Positions 1 to 9,067 of a stretch of 64,000 nucleotides of DNA are shown here, piece by piece. Source of the stretch: Bog-473 sp963800725 (GTDB taxonomy: Bacteria > Actinomycetota > Acidimicrobiia > Acidimicrobiales > RAAP-2). Numbering within the stretch: position 1 is the stretch's first letter; the number at the start of each line of letters is the position of its first letter. A program made the translations under genes and the position numbers. Below the pieces are notes generated by a model. That model saw only the letters and a list, made by a program, of their open reading frames with translations. It was not told the origin of the DNA and did not search any database. The DNA lies in the NCBI GenBank assembly GCA_963800725.1, contig CAWDCE010000008.1:1-64000 (forward strand), read 5' to 3'.

Positions 1-2
1 GC

Positions 3-608
3 AAAGGCATCTCATCATTCGTAGTTGAGAAGAACACTCCTGGGTATTTCGTGAGCAAAGTCGAGAAGAAGCTCGGCATGAAAGGCTCTCCGACAGCTAG
101 CTTGACCTTCGAAGATTGCAAAATTCCAAAAGGAAATATTCTTGGAGAAGTGGGCGAGGGCTATAAGCAAGCGCTGATGACTTTGGAAGGCGGAAGAATT
201 TCGATTGGCGCAGTAGCCTTGGGACTAGCTCAAGCAGCCTTCGACTCAGCGCTAAGCTATGCGAAGCAGCGTGAAGCTTTTGGTCAGCCGATCGGCAAAT
301 TCCAATTTATCCAAGGCTATCTTGCCGATATGTCCACGCAGATAGCTGCAGCTCGTATGCTGCTTTATCATGCTGCTTGGATGAAAGATAATCACAAGCG
401 AGTAACGCTTGAGGGGTCTCAAGCAAAACTGTTTGCTTCGGAAATTGCTTCCAAGGTCTGCAACCTTTGCGTTCAGATCCACGGCGGCTATGGCTACGTA
501 GAAGATTTCCCGGCCGAACGATTCTTGCGCGACGCCAAGTTGTGCGAAATTGGCGAAGGCACATCGGAGATTCAGCGTTTGGTCATTGCTCGTCAGCTCG
601 GTCTGTAA
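3..608 (+). CDS. Acyl-CoA dehydrogenase, C-terminal part (5' end outside window)
   Basis: Flavoenzyme that oxidises acyl-CoA to trans-2-enoyl-CoA, as in fatty-acid or branched-chain acid breakdown. The frame is open to the window edge, so only about 200 C-terminal residues are present; an ATG at 51 is internal. Seen: the middle-domain stretch GISSFVVEK, then KKLGMKGSPT, the helical-domain motif AKQREAFGQPIGKFQ, the signature HGGYGYVEDFPAERFLRDAK, and near the end IGEGTSEIQRLVIARQL. The Glu in the EGTSEIQ motif is the usual catalytic base of short-chain members. Substrate chain length cannot be read from the fragment. A hairpin terminator follows. Confidence 0.93.
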   Translation, partial: KGISSFVVEKNTPGYFVSKVEKKLGMKGSPTASLTFEDCKIPKGNILGEVGEGYKQALMTLEGGRISIGAVALGLAQAAFDSALSYAKQREAFGQPIGKFQFIQGYLADMSTQIAAARMLLYHAAWMKDNHKRVTLEGSQAKLFASEIASKVCNLCVQIHGGYGYVEDFPAERFLRDAKLCEIGEGTSEIQRLVIARQLGL

Positions 609-626
609 ACCCAGAACTATAGAAAG

Positions 627-661
627 AAGGACGTGCGAACCGTTGTGGTGCACGTCCTTTT
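627..661 (+). terminator. Rho-independent terminator after acyl-CoA dehydrogenase
   Basis: A 10-bp perfect stem (aaggacgtgc at 627-636 with gcacgtcctt at 650-659) with a 13-nt loop runs into a short T tract. It lies 19 bases after the stop codon. Confidence 0.75.
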
Positions 662-767
662 CGTAGTTATGTTCTTCGCTCCGACCCGACATCGTTCCGC
701 CCTCAGCTCTTCTTATATTGGGTGTTCGGTTGTTGTTGTACTATATAAGCAAGTAACAGTTAGAGCG

Positions 768-803
768 AAAAAAAGATAAGAAGGCTCGATTTTAGGTCGA
801 GCC
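768..803 (-). terminator. Terminator facing the SPFH gene
   Basis: Stem aaggctcga (781-789) pairs with tcgagcctt (795-803). Read on the minus strand it is followed by tatctttttttcgc, a proper T tract, so it terminates the minus-strand gene that ends at 847. Confidence 0.75.
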
Positions 804-846
804 TTCTTCATTAGTTCAGGCGAAGATGCCTGTCAGCAACTGCGAA

Positions 847-2216
847 TTACTTCGCAGCCGGGGTAGCCGTAGCCGGGACCGGGGTGCTGGCACCCATCTT
901 GCCGAAGTCGAGCGCCAGGTCCTGCGCCGTCTTGGCGGTCAGGAGGTTGACCATGTCCTGCGTGCCCGAGGCGGCGGTGGCAGTGCCAGCACCGTTCGCT
1001 CCGCCCATGACGATGGTCGGGACCAGAGCGCCCTGATGGTTGCCCATCGCGGTCGCCCAAGCGGGCCTGGACGGTCTTGTAGGCGTCCAGCTTCTGCGCG
1101 AGCGCGCCGTCAGCCGACATGATCAGCTGGCGAGCCTTCGCTTCGCCTTCGCCCTCAGGATCGCCGACTGCTTGATCTGTTCGGCAGTCTGCACGCCGAG
1201 CTGAGCGACCTGGAGGTCCTTCTCGGCGCCGATCTTCGGCGACCTGCGCTTCCTTGTCGGCCTGGATTTTGGCGACGGTGGCGTCACGGTCGGCGTCGAT
1301 ATTTCTGGGTTTCCGACTTCTGCTGGGCTTCGGTCACCGCCTGAATCTTGACGACTTCCTTTTCCCACTTCGCCTTGGCAGCGTTCGCTTCACCTTCCTT
1401 GGCGGCGGTGATCGCACGCTGTTCGGCTTGCTTCGCCTGCGCCTGCTGGATCTGGACGTTCGCGACAGCTTCCTGCTGCTGCTTGATCTGATCCTCGATG
1501 CGGTCTTCGTACTTGATCCTGTTGATCGACAGGTTGTTGATGGTGATGCCGTAGTTCTTCAGCGGCGAGTCGGCCGCATGAATCGGTTGTCCCTTGGCAT
1601 CGACCTTCAGACGAATCACCGACACGGTCTGTTCCTGACCGGAGATCGGGTCGGGCTGCTTGACCTGGACGGTCTCGGTGAGATAGACGCCGTCCGCAAT
1701 CTGCTCTTCCACGCGCTGGAGGAATTCGTTGCGCCGCGAAGCGTAGGATTCCGTCGAGCTCATGAAGGGACCGGCGGTGAAGACCGACTTCTGCATGACG
1801 GTGCGGATCGAACTTCTCGATCCACGTCCTGCTGGGTCGGGAACACGGCGTGAAGGGGCCTTGACCTGCTCGCAGTCGGTGGGCATGGTCCAGAGAACTG
1901 TGCCGGAGATGGTCGCGTTGGCGCCGTCATTGAAGCGGGTGGGCAGAGACTGGTCGCCGGGCGAACCCTGGTCGGGGAGCGCCGAGAACGAGAACTGATC
2001 CTGCTTCTGGTAGGAGGTGACGGTGCCGAAACCGAGCCACTTCATGCTGCCGGGTTGGGAATCGCAGACCAGTTCGCCGCCGAAGGACTGCTTGACGATG
2101 ACGTGCGAGGCGTCGTTGCTGTAGAACAGCTTGTTGTAGAAGATGGAAAGTCCGGCGAGAGCCACGACTGCGCACACAGGGCCGACGATGTACTTCGGGC
2201 TGACATTGAAAGCCAT
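847..2216 (-). CDS. SPFH/band-7 (prohibitin-like) membrane protein, frame-interrupted
   Basis: Membrane-anchored scaffold of the SPFH/prohibitin superfamily, usually forming oligomeric rings in membrane microdomains. The start at 2216 gives MAFNVSPKYIVG after an AAAGG ribosome site. It is followed by one transmembrane helix (about residues 10-28), a band-7-like domain containing ITINNLSINRIKYEDRIEDQ, a long Ala/Gln/Lys/Glu-rich coiled coil, and a Gly/Ala tail. The frame breaks at least four times: around 1800-1855 two changes cancel (the alternate frame reads LHAVFPTQQDVDREV, fitting the family), then near 1310, and again before 1120 and 1047. All pieces rejoin to about 455 residues. G+C is higher than in its neighbours. 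Family assignment is good; biological role unknown. Confidence 0.7.
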
Positions 2217-3412
2217 TGGATAGGACCTTTCTTGAGGCGGGAACCATTTCCCGTTTTCGAGACAACGCGTTATGCATCTCACAGCTCAGCCACGCTTGTC
2301 GCTGAGAGGTTCGCACACGTTTACCGATAGACTTTCAATCAAATGCCTATTCCGCCCTATCGCTGCCGCCTTAAGGCGGATGTTTTATTTGCGATGAGTG
2401 CTGAAATTGGGATTTGTTGGATGAACCTTCGGTGAGACGATGTGGAGTGATTTGCTGTTCGAAACTACCCAAAGTGACCTGGGTTCGACAATAGATTTGC
2501 GCCGTCTCATACGTGGAAGCACGAGCTCGGGTGATTTGCTTAACTAGCGCTAACATTTTGATCGTGTGCGCAATCATTTTGACGTCTGCGAACGCGGTCG
2601 GCATCCGTGAGGTGCGCTATTTATTGCTACGCGCGAAATAACGGCTGGATAGTCCTAGCGAGTATTCGGATATCATCTCGAAAGTTCTCAACTAATAAGT
2701 AAAAAAGCGCGATCTGGATCGGGTTCGCTAGTGTCAGGTGCTTCTATTTCGTGAGATCCATTTGGATCCATCAGGCCGATCCCAAAAGGCTTGTAAGGAG
2801 GATCGATCGGGCGATCCTAGAACGATATGTCGGGCTGATCCTTTTAGGCTTTGAGGATCCATCTGGCGATCTTAGAAGAATACGTCGGGCCGATCCTCCT
2901 CAGGATCCATCGGGCGATCTTAGAAGAATACTTCGGCCGATCCTTTACCTGCGGTGGGGTTATGCTCGCTCAAGAAGTCTGTGAGAGTAGCGAAGCTGCG
3001 CCAGTGAATTTATAAAGTAACTCCACGTATGAATGCCCTCCTTCCAAGCGTTTTCCTGCTCTGATAAAAGCAGCCGAACCGTGCTTTCTACAGCCTGTAT
3101 CGAAGGCGGAGTGCACCCTTCGGGCATGTGACGGTTGTAACGCGCGGCGTTGTCATGAGGCGCGGGCTGCTAGTAGTGTGATTACATCTAATCCTCCAAA
3201 GCACTCTCAATATTTCGGTTCAAGGCATCTAAACAAAACTCGGTTAACTTCCAGCCTGCATGTCACCAACTACACGGTGGGCAGATCAGTCACGGATCTT
3301 TATGAGTTGATGCCAGCGAATCGCGGAGAATTGTCGCGTCTTTCGACGCGAGCTACAAAAGCACGACAGCGTGACTTCTACTCAGACATCATGGACGTAA
3401 GGAGCTCCACTC
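2217..3412. other. Gene-poor interval
   Basis: No convincing gene in 1.2 kb. It holds a CCGCC-TTAA-GGCGG palindrome (2366-2379) followed by a T-rich stretch, the GATC-rich tandem repeat listed separately, and the AAGGAG ribosome site of the next gene. A 77-codon minus-strand frame at 2371-2604 has no family resemblance and is not called. Confidence 0.6.
2764..2946 (+). repeat. Degenerate GATC-rich tandem repeat, about 48-55 bp units
   Basis: Units begin at 2764 (shortened), 2800, 2855 and 2903. The core is GGATCCATCGGGCGATC, then TTAGAAGAATA, then CGTCGGGCCGATCC. Units 3 and 4 differ at only a few bases; units 1 and 2 are more diverged. Each full unit carries several GATC sites, and its two ends form an imperfect inverted repeat (GGATC...GATCC). 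No coding reading is sensible. Confidence 0.75.
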
Positions 3413-4192
3413 ATGATCGCTATCGAACTCGTGGTCATTATCGCGGCCTGCACTTTTCTGGCAGGATACGCGGCGAACTACGCTTTGAATTACATGAAGA
3501 CCCATCCCAAGGTCGAAGAAACGGCGTCGCCCCTTGAGAGTGAAGAGGCCGCCTACAAACAGCTCACAGAGACGCTGAAGAAGCAACAGACCTATGTTGA
3601 GAACGTTTTGCTCAACGTGGGCAAAGCCAAAGCCAAGCTCGATACCCGCATGGAAACCGTTGCCGAGATCAAAGCCGAATTCGAGAGGGAGTCAGCGGCC
3701 CGGTGCAACAGAGGCTAAGATCGACGATATTGCTTTGCGCTTTTCCCGAGCGCGAGCTGCGGTATCTGAACAAGAGAAATCGTCGAGGAAGCCCAGAAGG
3801 TTGCCGACGAAGCTGGCAAGACACTGACGGACGCTTTTAAAGCCGTGAGTGATTTCGAGCAGCAGGTGGAAAGCGACCGAAGCAGGGAGGACCTCGCTCA
3901 GCTTCATCGATACAATGCCGATGCGCGGCAACAGGCGCTCGACATTCAGACCACGCTCTCAAAGGTCGGCCAAGCAAGGCGTTCTGTCGAACGTAAGCTT
4001 GAAGAAGCCCGCGCCGCGAGCACTCTCACCGAAGGCTCCGCCATTGACCAGGCGCGTTCTGCGCTCAGCGAGCGGGCTCATGTCCAGACTGGACGAGCTG
4101 AGCTCGAAGGGAAAAGCAAGCCTGCGCAGGAAGTGATTGAAGTCGAAGTGATTGTTCCTGCCAGCGATAGCTCAGCCGCTTCCCGGAATTAA
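3413..4192 (+). CDS. Membrane-anchored coiled-coil protein, two compensating frame breaks
   Basis: Unknown protein of about 259 residues. An AAGGAG ribosome site lies 10 bases before the ATG. The N-terminus is one transmembrane helix (MIAIELVVIIAACTFLAGYA); the rest is almost wholly charged helix, predicted coiled coil. The frame shifts near 3703 and back near 3777. Between them another frame reads ATEAKIDDIALRFSRARAAV and then EIVEEAQKVADEAGKTLTDA, which joins smoothly to AVSDFEQQVESDR, so it was one gene. A structural or membrane-tethering role is only inference. The next plus-strand gene starts 75 bases downstream and may share a transcript. Confidence 0.6.
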
Positions 4193-4267
4193 CGGCGGCG
4201 GACGAGAGGATCACTCGGTGGAACTCAACGAACGGGAGCGGGGGATCACATCCGCCCTCCCGGCGTT

Positions 4268-4669
4268 ATGTCACGAGTCGAATTCCGTCCCCTTTTTGTG
4301 CTTTTTGACCTGAATGAAAAGGATGCAATTGTGACTGAGTCAATTCAAGTCCTCTGGACCTCTGAAGATCTGCCGAAAGATGAGGCGCACAGCACTCCGA
4401 CGGCTGACTATCCAATCATCCGTAACGATGGTGATTCATGGTGGGCCAGAGCCAGGCGCGTTTCCGTGATGACTTTGCAGCGCAAGGTCTTCGAGCACAC
4501 CTTCGGCGAGCGTTGGCAGCAAGTCGGCGTGAGAATCAACTATCTGAACTTCCCGCCACGAACAGCCGGGAACGGAGACACCCTCCACACGTTTCACAGC
4601 AAGAAGACCGGGATTGCCTACCTCAAGGGCTGGGCTGCGGCGGAAGAATTTGCAAATCGAAAAAGCTGA
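4268..4669 (+). CDS. Hypothetical protein, 133 aa
   Basis: Not recognised. A soluble protein rich in Trp and aromatic residues (DGDSWWARARRVSVM, GERWQQVGVRINYLNF, TGIAYLKGWAAAEEFA). No signal peptide or membrane segment. It follows the coiled-coil gene by 75 bases on the same strand and shares its higher G+C. The ribosome site before the ATG is poor, so the start is uncertain. A hairpin follows 29 bases after the stop. Confidence 0.5.
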   Translation: MSRVEFRPLFVLFDLNEKDAIVTESIQVLWTSEDLPKDEAHSTPTADYPIIRNDGDSWWARARRVSVMTLQRKVFEHTFGERWQQVGVRINYLNFPPRTAGNGDTLHTFHSKKTGIAYLKGWAAAEEFANRKS

Positions 4670-4698
4670 ATCACCAGAGAATCCAGGTGGGCTTTACG

Positions 4699-4735
4699 AG
4701 AGACATAGAACCAAGCTCGAGGTTCCTATGTCTCT
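4699..4735 (+). terminator. Hairpin after the 133-aa gene
   Basis: agagacatag (4699-4708) pairs with ctatgtctct (4726-4735), extended inward by aacc/ggtt with one bulge. There is no clear T tract, so terminator function is plausible but unproven. Confidence 0.45.
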
Positions 4736-4828
4736 GCCCTTCCTGGACTTTTTCAGATCCTGGGGGTCCTTTCAAAAAAGGCTTTTCTGGGCACCGCCGG
4801 CGGTGGCAGCGCCAAGCGTCTCTGTTCG

Positions 4829-5965
4829 CTAGGATCGATCTTTGAATCGCACGCTGAAACAAGCGCCGTGTTCCGGCAGATTGGTACAAGCTATTGTTCC
4901 GTTCAACGCTTCGACTATCTTTGCGCACAGAAACAAACTGCCGGCGGAACCTCGATCTTGTGTCGCAGCAGGGTCGGAGTTCTCGCTCCATATCCGGTCA
5001 AATAGACCGTCCAGGTTCTTGGCTGGCTGATTGTAGCCATGCCCTGAAACTTGCAGCTCGAAATACCCGTCGCTCTTTTGACAGAATATATTGATTTTTC
5101 GATTAGGTCGACTCCAGCTTGCTACGTTCTCCACTAGATGCATCACGAGTAACGACATGGCTCTTTGTTCGACTTTTATCATCGATGACTGATTCAGGTC
5201 CAAATCCATGCCAAGTTGCTTCGATTGGAAAGTATCGCTCTCTGCCACGGCGCACAAGCAATCCTCCAGAACCGTTGATAGTGGTACTTTCGGCGATTCA
5301 TTAGAGTTTCTATCGCGACCTTCATACTGATGTATCTCTTGCAGCAGGCTGATTTTATTCATAATCAATTCGTTAGAGCTTTGCATAGTTTTGAACACCT
5401 GTCGTTGTTCTTCGGTGACGGATCCCATGAAGCCTTCCTGCAAAAGCCGGAGAAAACGGTTTGACGCTACCAGCGGATTCCTTAAGTCGTGGGCAAGCAG
5501 CCTGACCAGGTCTTGCGTTCGTTCTAAGAGAGCAAGTCGCTTAGCGTCCGAATCGGCTTGTTTTCGTGCTGTCAGATTGACGACTATAGCGACCGTGTGT
5601 AGAAAGTTTCCCTCGCAATCACGGACAGCTGTTCCGTTTATAGACACCGGCAGCACACTTCCATCTTTGTTGAGGAGATTGTATTCAACGTCGACTGCCA
5701 CTCCTGATTCTATGAATCGTGGGAATCGCTGCCGAAATCTGATTTTATCCGCCTCAGTGAGCAAGTCTTCGAAGCGCATCTTGCCTACGACTTCCTGCTC
5801 TGTGTAACCGAGCCAACTCAACTCAGTTTTGCTGATACGGAGAAAGGTGCCATCGGATCCAAGAGCGTGCAACCCAAAAGCCGGATTATCGGCAATGTGA
5901 GACGACATCGCAGTTTCATCAGTGACCAAGTAAATTAGTCTGTTGAGGGCGGACTGTATATTCAT
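4829..5965 (-). CDS. PAS-domain sensor histidine kinase with degenerate ATP-binding domain
   Basis: Soluble two-component kinase of 378 residues starting after GGGAG. A PAS domain spans about residues 22-135 and ends in the PAC-like NLTARKQAD. The dimerisation/phosphoacceptor helix carries LLAHDLRNPL with His159. The HATPase region is weak: the N box reads MHLVENVASW, the G1 box, normally DxGxG, reads VSGHGYNQP with Ser in place of the nucleotide-binding Asp, and the G2 box reads GSAGSLFLCAKIVEAL rather than GTGLGL. No membrane helix and no linked response regulator. It may act as a scaffold or have low activity; that is inference. Confidence 0.8.
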   Translation of the reverse strand: MNIQSALNRLIYLVTDETAMSSHIADNPAFGLHALGSDGTFLRISKTELSWLGYTEQEVVGKMRFEDLLTEADKIRFRQRFPRFIESGVAVDVEYNLLNKDGSVLPVSINGTAVRDCEGNFLHTVAIVVNLTARKQADSDAKRLALLERTQDLVRLLAHDLRNPLVASNRFLRLLQEGFMGSVTEEQRQVFKTMQSSNELIMNKISLLQEIHQYEGRDRNSNESPKVPLSTVLEDCLCAVAESDTFQSKQLGMDLDLNQSSMIKVEQRAMSLLVMHLVENVASWSRPNRKINIFCQKSDGYFELQVSGHGYNQPAKNLDGLFDRIWSENSDPAATQDRGSAGSLFLCAKIVEALNGTIACTNLPEHGACFSVRFKDRS

Positions 5966-6297
5966 GGCTGAACTCCCATCAAATCCGGGAGCGGACTGAT
6001 TTTGTAATTTTGCTGGTCCCCAATTCTATTCTCGGCACCCCAGTGGCTTTTGGGTATCCGTCAAGAGACTGATTAAATGAAATAACGAAGCGGTAAGCCT
6101 TTCGGCGTAACGACGTTTAGAATCGTGAATTAGAGGGACGCCAAAGCCGCTTGCTTGTGCGCAGGGGCGCGCTGCTTATGGTGAAAAAGTCGAGCCAATC
6201 GATAAGTAAAACATCACGTCTTCTTCACGGATGAAGAAATAGTATGCGGCATGTGTAGATAGATCCTTTGGACAATGATTGCATGGCTGTCTACTGC
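5966..6297. other. Intergenic, nothing identified
   Basis: About 330 bases upstream of the kinase gene, which should hold its promoter. No credible open frame, RNA gene or strong hairpin was seen. Confidence 0.5.
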
Positions 6298-6633
6298 TCA
6301 TGCGAATTTCGATAAACTTATGAGTGACAGGAGCGTATTGCGCGTCCTGTCACGCTTTGCTTTGCCACTATATTTGATACCGTATCTAGCGAAGCTGGAC
6401 GAGCTCGCTCTGGCTTGAGTAACGTTAAAATCCAGCGCTACCCGCGTGGTCTTACGAAGAAAGCTAATTGCTATCGGTCCACAGGTTAAGCCTAATATAA
6501 GGTCATCTTTTCCATTTCTCCATTTGATATCGATCGGCTCACACACAACACCATTGTCTCTTAACCCAACGGCTCTTATGTTCTTCGAACATGCGTTGGA
6601 AACTACCAGAAAAGAATCAATATTGGCTGACAT
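6298..6633 (-). CDS. Hypothetical protein, 111 aa (doubtful)
   Basis: Not recognised. The reading CSKNIRAVGLRDNGVVCEP followed by IDIKWRNGKDD looks protein-like, and AGGAC precedes the ATG at 6633. The last 25 residues run through an inverted repeat (6324-6353, gtgacagga/tcctgtcac) that looks like a terminator, so the true C-terminus may lie earlier and be displaced by a frame error. No signal peptide. Confidence 0.35.
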   Translation of the reverse strand: MSANIDSFLVVSNACSKNIRAVGLRDNGVVCEPIDIKWRNGKDDLILGLTCGPIAISFLRKTTRVALDFNVTQARASSSSFARYGIKYSGKAKRDRTRNTLLSLISLSKFA

Positions 6634-6741
6634 TTGTCCTATTGGCCAAGCCGTTAATCAACGGCTGGGAATCGCGGTCTATCTTTCGGCAGTGCCAATG
6701 ATTTTGGGAGCTCATAAAATGGATGCTATGTTAAACATTAT

Positions 6742-6769
6742 CAAATGAGCACCCACTGGTGCTCATTTG
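6742..6769. repeat. Perfect 12-bp hairpin
   Basis: caaatgagcacc (6742-6753) and ggtgctcatttg (6758-6769) form a perfect stem with a 4-nt loop. It sits between the divergent 111-aa minus-strand gene and the next plus-strand frame. It could be a terminator for a minus-strand transcript or a binding site; no T tract of note follows on either strand. Confidence 0.6.
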
Positions 6770-6805
6770 GCAGCGCTTAAGCTGCAGCCTGAAGTGAGCA
6801 CCATC

Positions 6806-7102
6806 ATGATCAGCAATGAAACCGGGCTTCTTAGCCGGAGTGTCACCTTTGTTGTGCGCGTTTCTTGTGGACCGGTTGGAGCGGTCGTCTTTGTAGGTGG
6901 CAAACTGATCTATACGGGCTATCTGCTCCTCCACCATCATGAGTCAGTCGATGCCGCGGTTCATTACTGCTTGCCTGCGCTGCTGATGATGTCCAAGGAC
7001 GTCGCGTTCTATGTGTTGATGTTTCTGTTTAGCCGGACCCCTGGACTGAAGGCGTGGATCATGCGGCAACTGCCGCCTTATCTCGTGTCTGTAGCGATTT
7101 GA
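6806..7102 (+). CDS. Small membrane protein (hypothetical)
   Basis: Not recognised; about 98 residues from the ATG at 6806 (MISNETGLLSRS). Hydrophobic segments include VGAVVFVGGKLIYTGYLLL and DVAFYVLMFLFS, so it is probably a two-helix membrane protein. An earlier TTG at 6767 lies inside the hairpin and is not preferred. A competing minus-strand frame (6731-6940) covers the first half. A terminator-like hairpin follows 37 bases after the stop, which favours the plus-strand reading. Confidence 0.4.
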   Translation: MISNETGLLSRSVTFVVRVSCGPVGAVVFVGGKLIYTGYLLLHHHESVDAAVHYCLPALLMMSKDVAFYVLMFLFSRTPGLKAWIMRQLPPYLVSVAI

Positions 7103-7138
7103 TCGCAATGGGCGAGGCTCTCGCTTGAGCCCCTAGAA

Positions 7139-7177
7139 AAGCCGGAAGCGGGAGGGGTAACCCTTCTGCTTCTGGCT
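7139..7177 (+). terminator. Hairpin after small membrane protein gene
   Basis: agccggaagcgggagggg pairs with acccttctgcttctggct allowing G-T pairs, with a very short loop. No strong T run follows. Confidence 0.4.
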
Positions 7178-7314
7178 CACATGCCAGATGCTTGTTTACA
7201 TCGCGTGACTAACTGACCAAAACTTGCCATTTTTAGGAAATTTTCGGCAGCCAGATTCCAATACACAGCAGTGAACATTGCGCCGCGACAACATTAGCAA
7301 TTTCGTACAGCCGC

Positions 7315-7369
7315 AAAAAAAATGCGCCAGATGGCACCGCCCGTGGTGGCATCGGTGGCAATTTTTTTT
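7315..7369 (-). repeat. 55-bp dispersed element bounded by A8 and T8, copy 1
   Basis: Eight A at 7315-7322 and eight T at 7362-7369 bound a G+C-rich core. Read on the minus strand the element matches 42061-42115 at the same length: A8TTGC, then ATGCCAC, then GGCGGTGCC, then AT8 are identical at the same offsets. It lies just past the 3' end of a minus-strand gene, with a separate hairpin in between. Confidence 0.65.
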
Positions 7370-7376
7370 GCTTGCA

Positions 7377-7410
7377 GAGCTGCCGGGTCAAGTGATCGGG
7401 CCGGCAGCTC
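7377..7410. repeat. Perfect 10-bp inverted repeat
   Basis: gagctgccgg (7377-7386) and ccggcagctc (7401-7410), loop 14 nt, flanked on both sides by gcttgc. It sits 27 bases past the end of the minus-strand gene 7437-8184 and may terminate it, although no T run follows on that strand. Confidence 0.55.
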
Positions 7411-7436
7411 GCTTGCTATGACGGGCGGTGCTGTCT

Positions 7437-8184
7437 TCAAACTAGCTGTTCGCTCTTTTGAAGAAATGTCCGGACGGCGCGTCTGTCGTAAAAGTAAAAG
7501 AAAATTCCTGGCTCTGAGATTCCGAACTCTCGATACGCTCCAGCAATGTCGTTCTCTTTTACAAATGCTCGCTGCACGATCGGATTGTTAGATTTCCACT
7601 TTGCCGCTAGTTTGGAAAGTAATGCGGGATCTTGCTGCTCCATCGCTTGCTGGACCTTTCGACCCAAACTAGTGAAGGGGCCGCCCGTTGACGTCCTGCA
7701 AGAAGTGAAGAGTCTCCTCAATCATAGCGTGAGCGTCGTAGTCGCTACGAAAGAATTTGTTGAAACCTTGTCTTAGCGGAATTTTCATCGTTACGTCGGC
7801 GTCACCTGAGTCCATACCAATTACCGCAACAGTCGCATCATCCGCTTTTCTTGTGTCGAGGATCTTCACACCGGCAAGTTTTAGCGCCGGAACCACTCGT
7901 TGGACAAATATTTCTTCAGCTTCTTTGCGACTCTTGCGAGGAGCAATGCCGTCGTTTGCATCCTTGAATTTAGCGATGAAGCGGTCGAAATTCTCTGTGA
8001 TATTCGCCAGATTCTCTCGAGTCACTCCCGCAAGTATGTATTCCTTACTGTCGCTCCCCAGTAAAACAGTTGCCTTCCCGGTGGTTCGGAGCCCTGAAAA
8101 CTGTGCATTACTGAGTTCTGAGACAGTGTGAGCCGCTCGGTGTTTCCGCTCGGTTGTTTGATTGGGTTGCATACACATCTCCAA
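7437..8184 (-). CDS. Hypothetical protein, one frame break
   Basis: Not recognised. About 248 residues when two frames are joined near 7680, where LHFLQDVNGRPLH continues as GGPFTSLGRKVQQAMEQ. Soluble, mixed helix and strand; features include GKATVLLGSDSKEYILAG, VPALKLAGVKILDTRKADD and the acidic/His stretch DYDAHAMIEETLHFLQD. The start at 8184 gives MEMCMQPNQTTERKH; the second Met is equally possible. No signal peptide. A hairpin and the 55-bp element lie just beyond its 3' end. Confidence 0.55.
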
Positions 8185-8311
8185 TTTAAACAGTGAAGAA
8201 GGCTTGACCAGGCGCAGAGAAATTGCTTCTTCTATGCGCCCACGCTGCGTCCGGTCTCATGCCCTCTTACTTCTTCTACTTAGAAGTTTGATCTTGCAGT
8301 TTATCGCTCGG

Positions 8312-9067
8312 TCAGGAGCGCTCGAGAACCTTCAGAACCGCCTCGACGAGTTGATCTTCCGGTACTGCAAATTAAGCTGGTCTGGTTTCTTTCCAGGCTT
8401 TGCTGTCCTTTATCGTTGCGGCAATTTTCATACCTTCGACAAGGTCTTTAATCTGCACTTCGCTGCGCTCTTTTTCCAGGGAACCCTGAATGATCACACA
8501 CGGCGCTCCGCGATTGTCAGCGTATTTCATCTGAGCTTTCAGTTTGCCTGAGCCAAGATAAAGCTCTGCTCTGATACCGGCAGCCCGCAGCCTTGACACG
8601 AACGATTGATGGTCGGACAATCTGTCTTTTTCAAACACGGTGACCACGACAGGACCGCGTTTTGTGTTCTCTTCGACCTTTTTCAGAAGCGTGAGGGCGC
8701 TGAGCAAGCGCGAGACGCCGATGGAAAAGCCTGTCGCCGGCGCTGACTCGTCGCGATAGCGTGAGACCAGTCCGTTGTATCTGCCGCCACCGGCGACAGA
8801 GCCGAAGCTTGTCGGTAGTCCGTCGTTGCCGACAACCGGGAATGTAAGCTCCACTTCGAAGACCATGCCCGTATAGTATTCAAGCCCGCGGACAACCGAC
8901 GGGTCGATAACGATTCGCCCATCGTCGTAGCCCGAGGCTTGGACGAGATTGGCAATCTGCCTCAATTCGGCAGCACCGGCTTTGCGAGTTTCATTCGCCT
9001 CCAGGCCGCCTTCGAGTAATGAGCAGCTTGACAGATTATCTGCGCCCTTTGCTTCGAAGATCGACAT
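8312..9067 (-). pseudogene. hisS: Histidyl-tRNA synthetase remnant (C-terminal half, with internal stop)
   Basis: Carries the C-terminal half of class II HisRS: the His-specific motif SVVRGLEYYTGMVFEVEL, motif-3-like SVAGGGRYNGLV with FSIGVSRLLSAL, and an anticodon-binding domain (GPVVVTVFEKDRL to about APCVIIQGSLEKE). Motifs 1 and 2, about 200-250 N-terminal residues, are missing: only 51 bases separate the fragment from the cysS stop. A TAA at 8372-8374 interrupts the C-terminus, yet the same frame continues FAVPEDQLVEAVLKVLERS to a TGA at 8312, a normal HisRS ending; Gln CAA to stop TAA would explain it. It cannot be an active synthetase. The sequence style resembles alphaproteobacterial-type HisRS. 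HisZ is excluded because the His-binding and anticodon parts are the retained ones. Confidence 0.8.

Noticed and set aside
1254..1853. 199-codon plus-strand frame
   Set aside because: It is the complement of the SPFH gene's coiled-coil region, long only because of the G+C-rich codons.
6446..6748. 100-codon plus-strand frame
   Set aside because: Antisense to a more protein-like minus-strand frame; no ribosome site and no sensible composition.
8312..9067. hisS fragment as a HisZ-type regulatory subunit
   Set aside because: HisZ keeps the catalytic-core region and lacks the anticodon domain; this piece has the opposite make-up and an internal stop.
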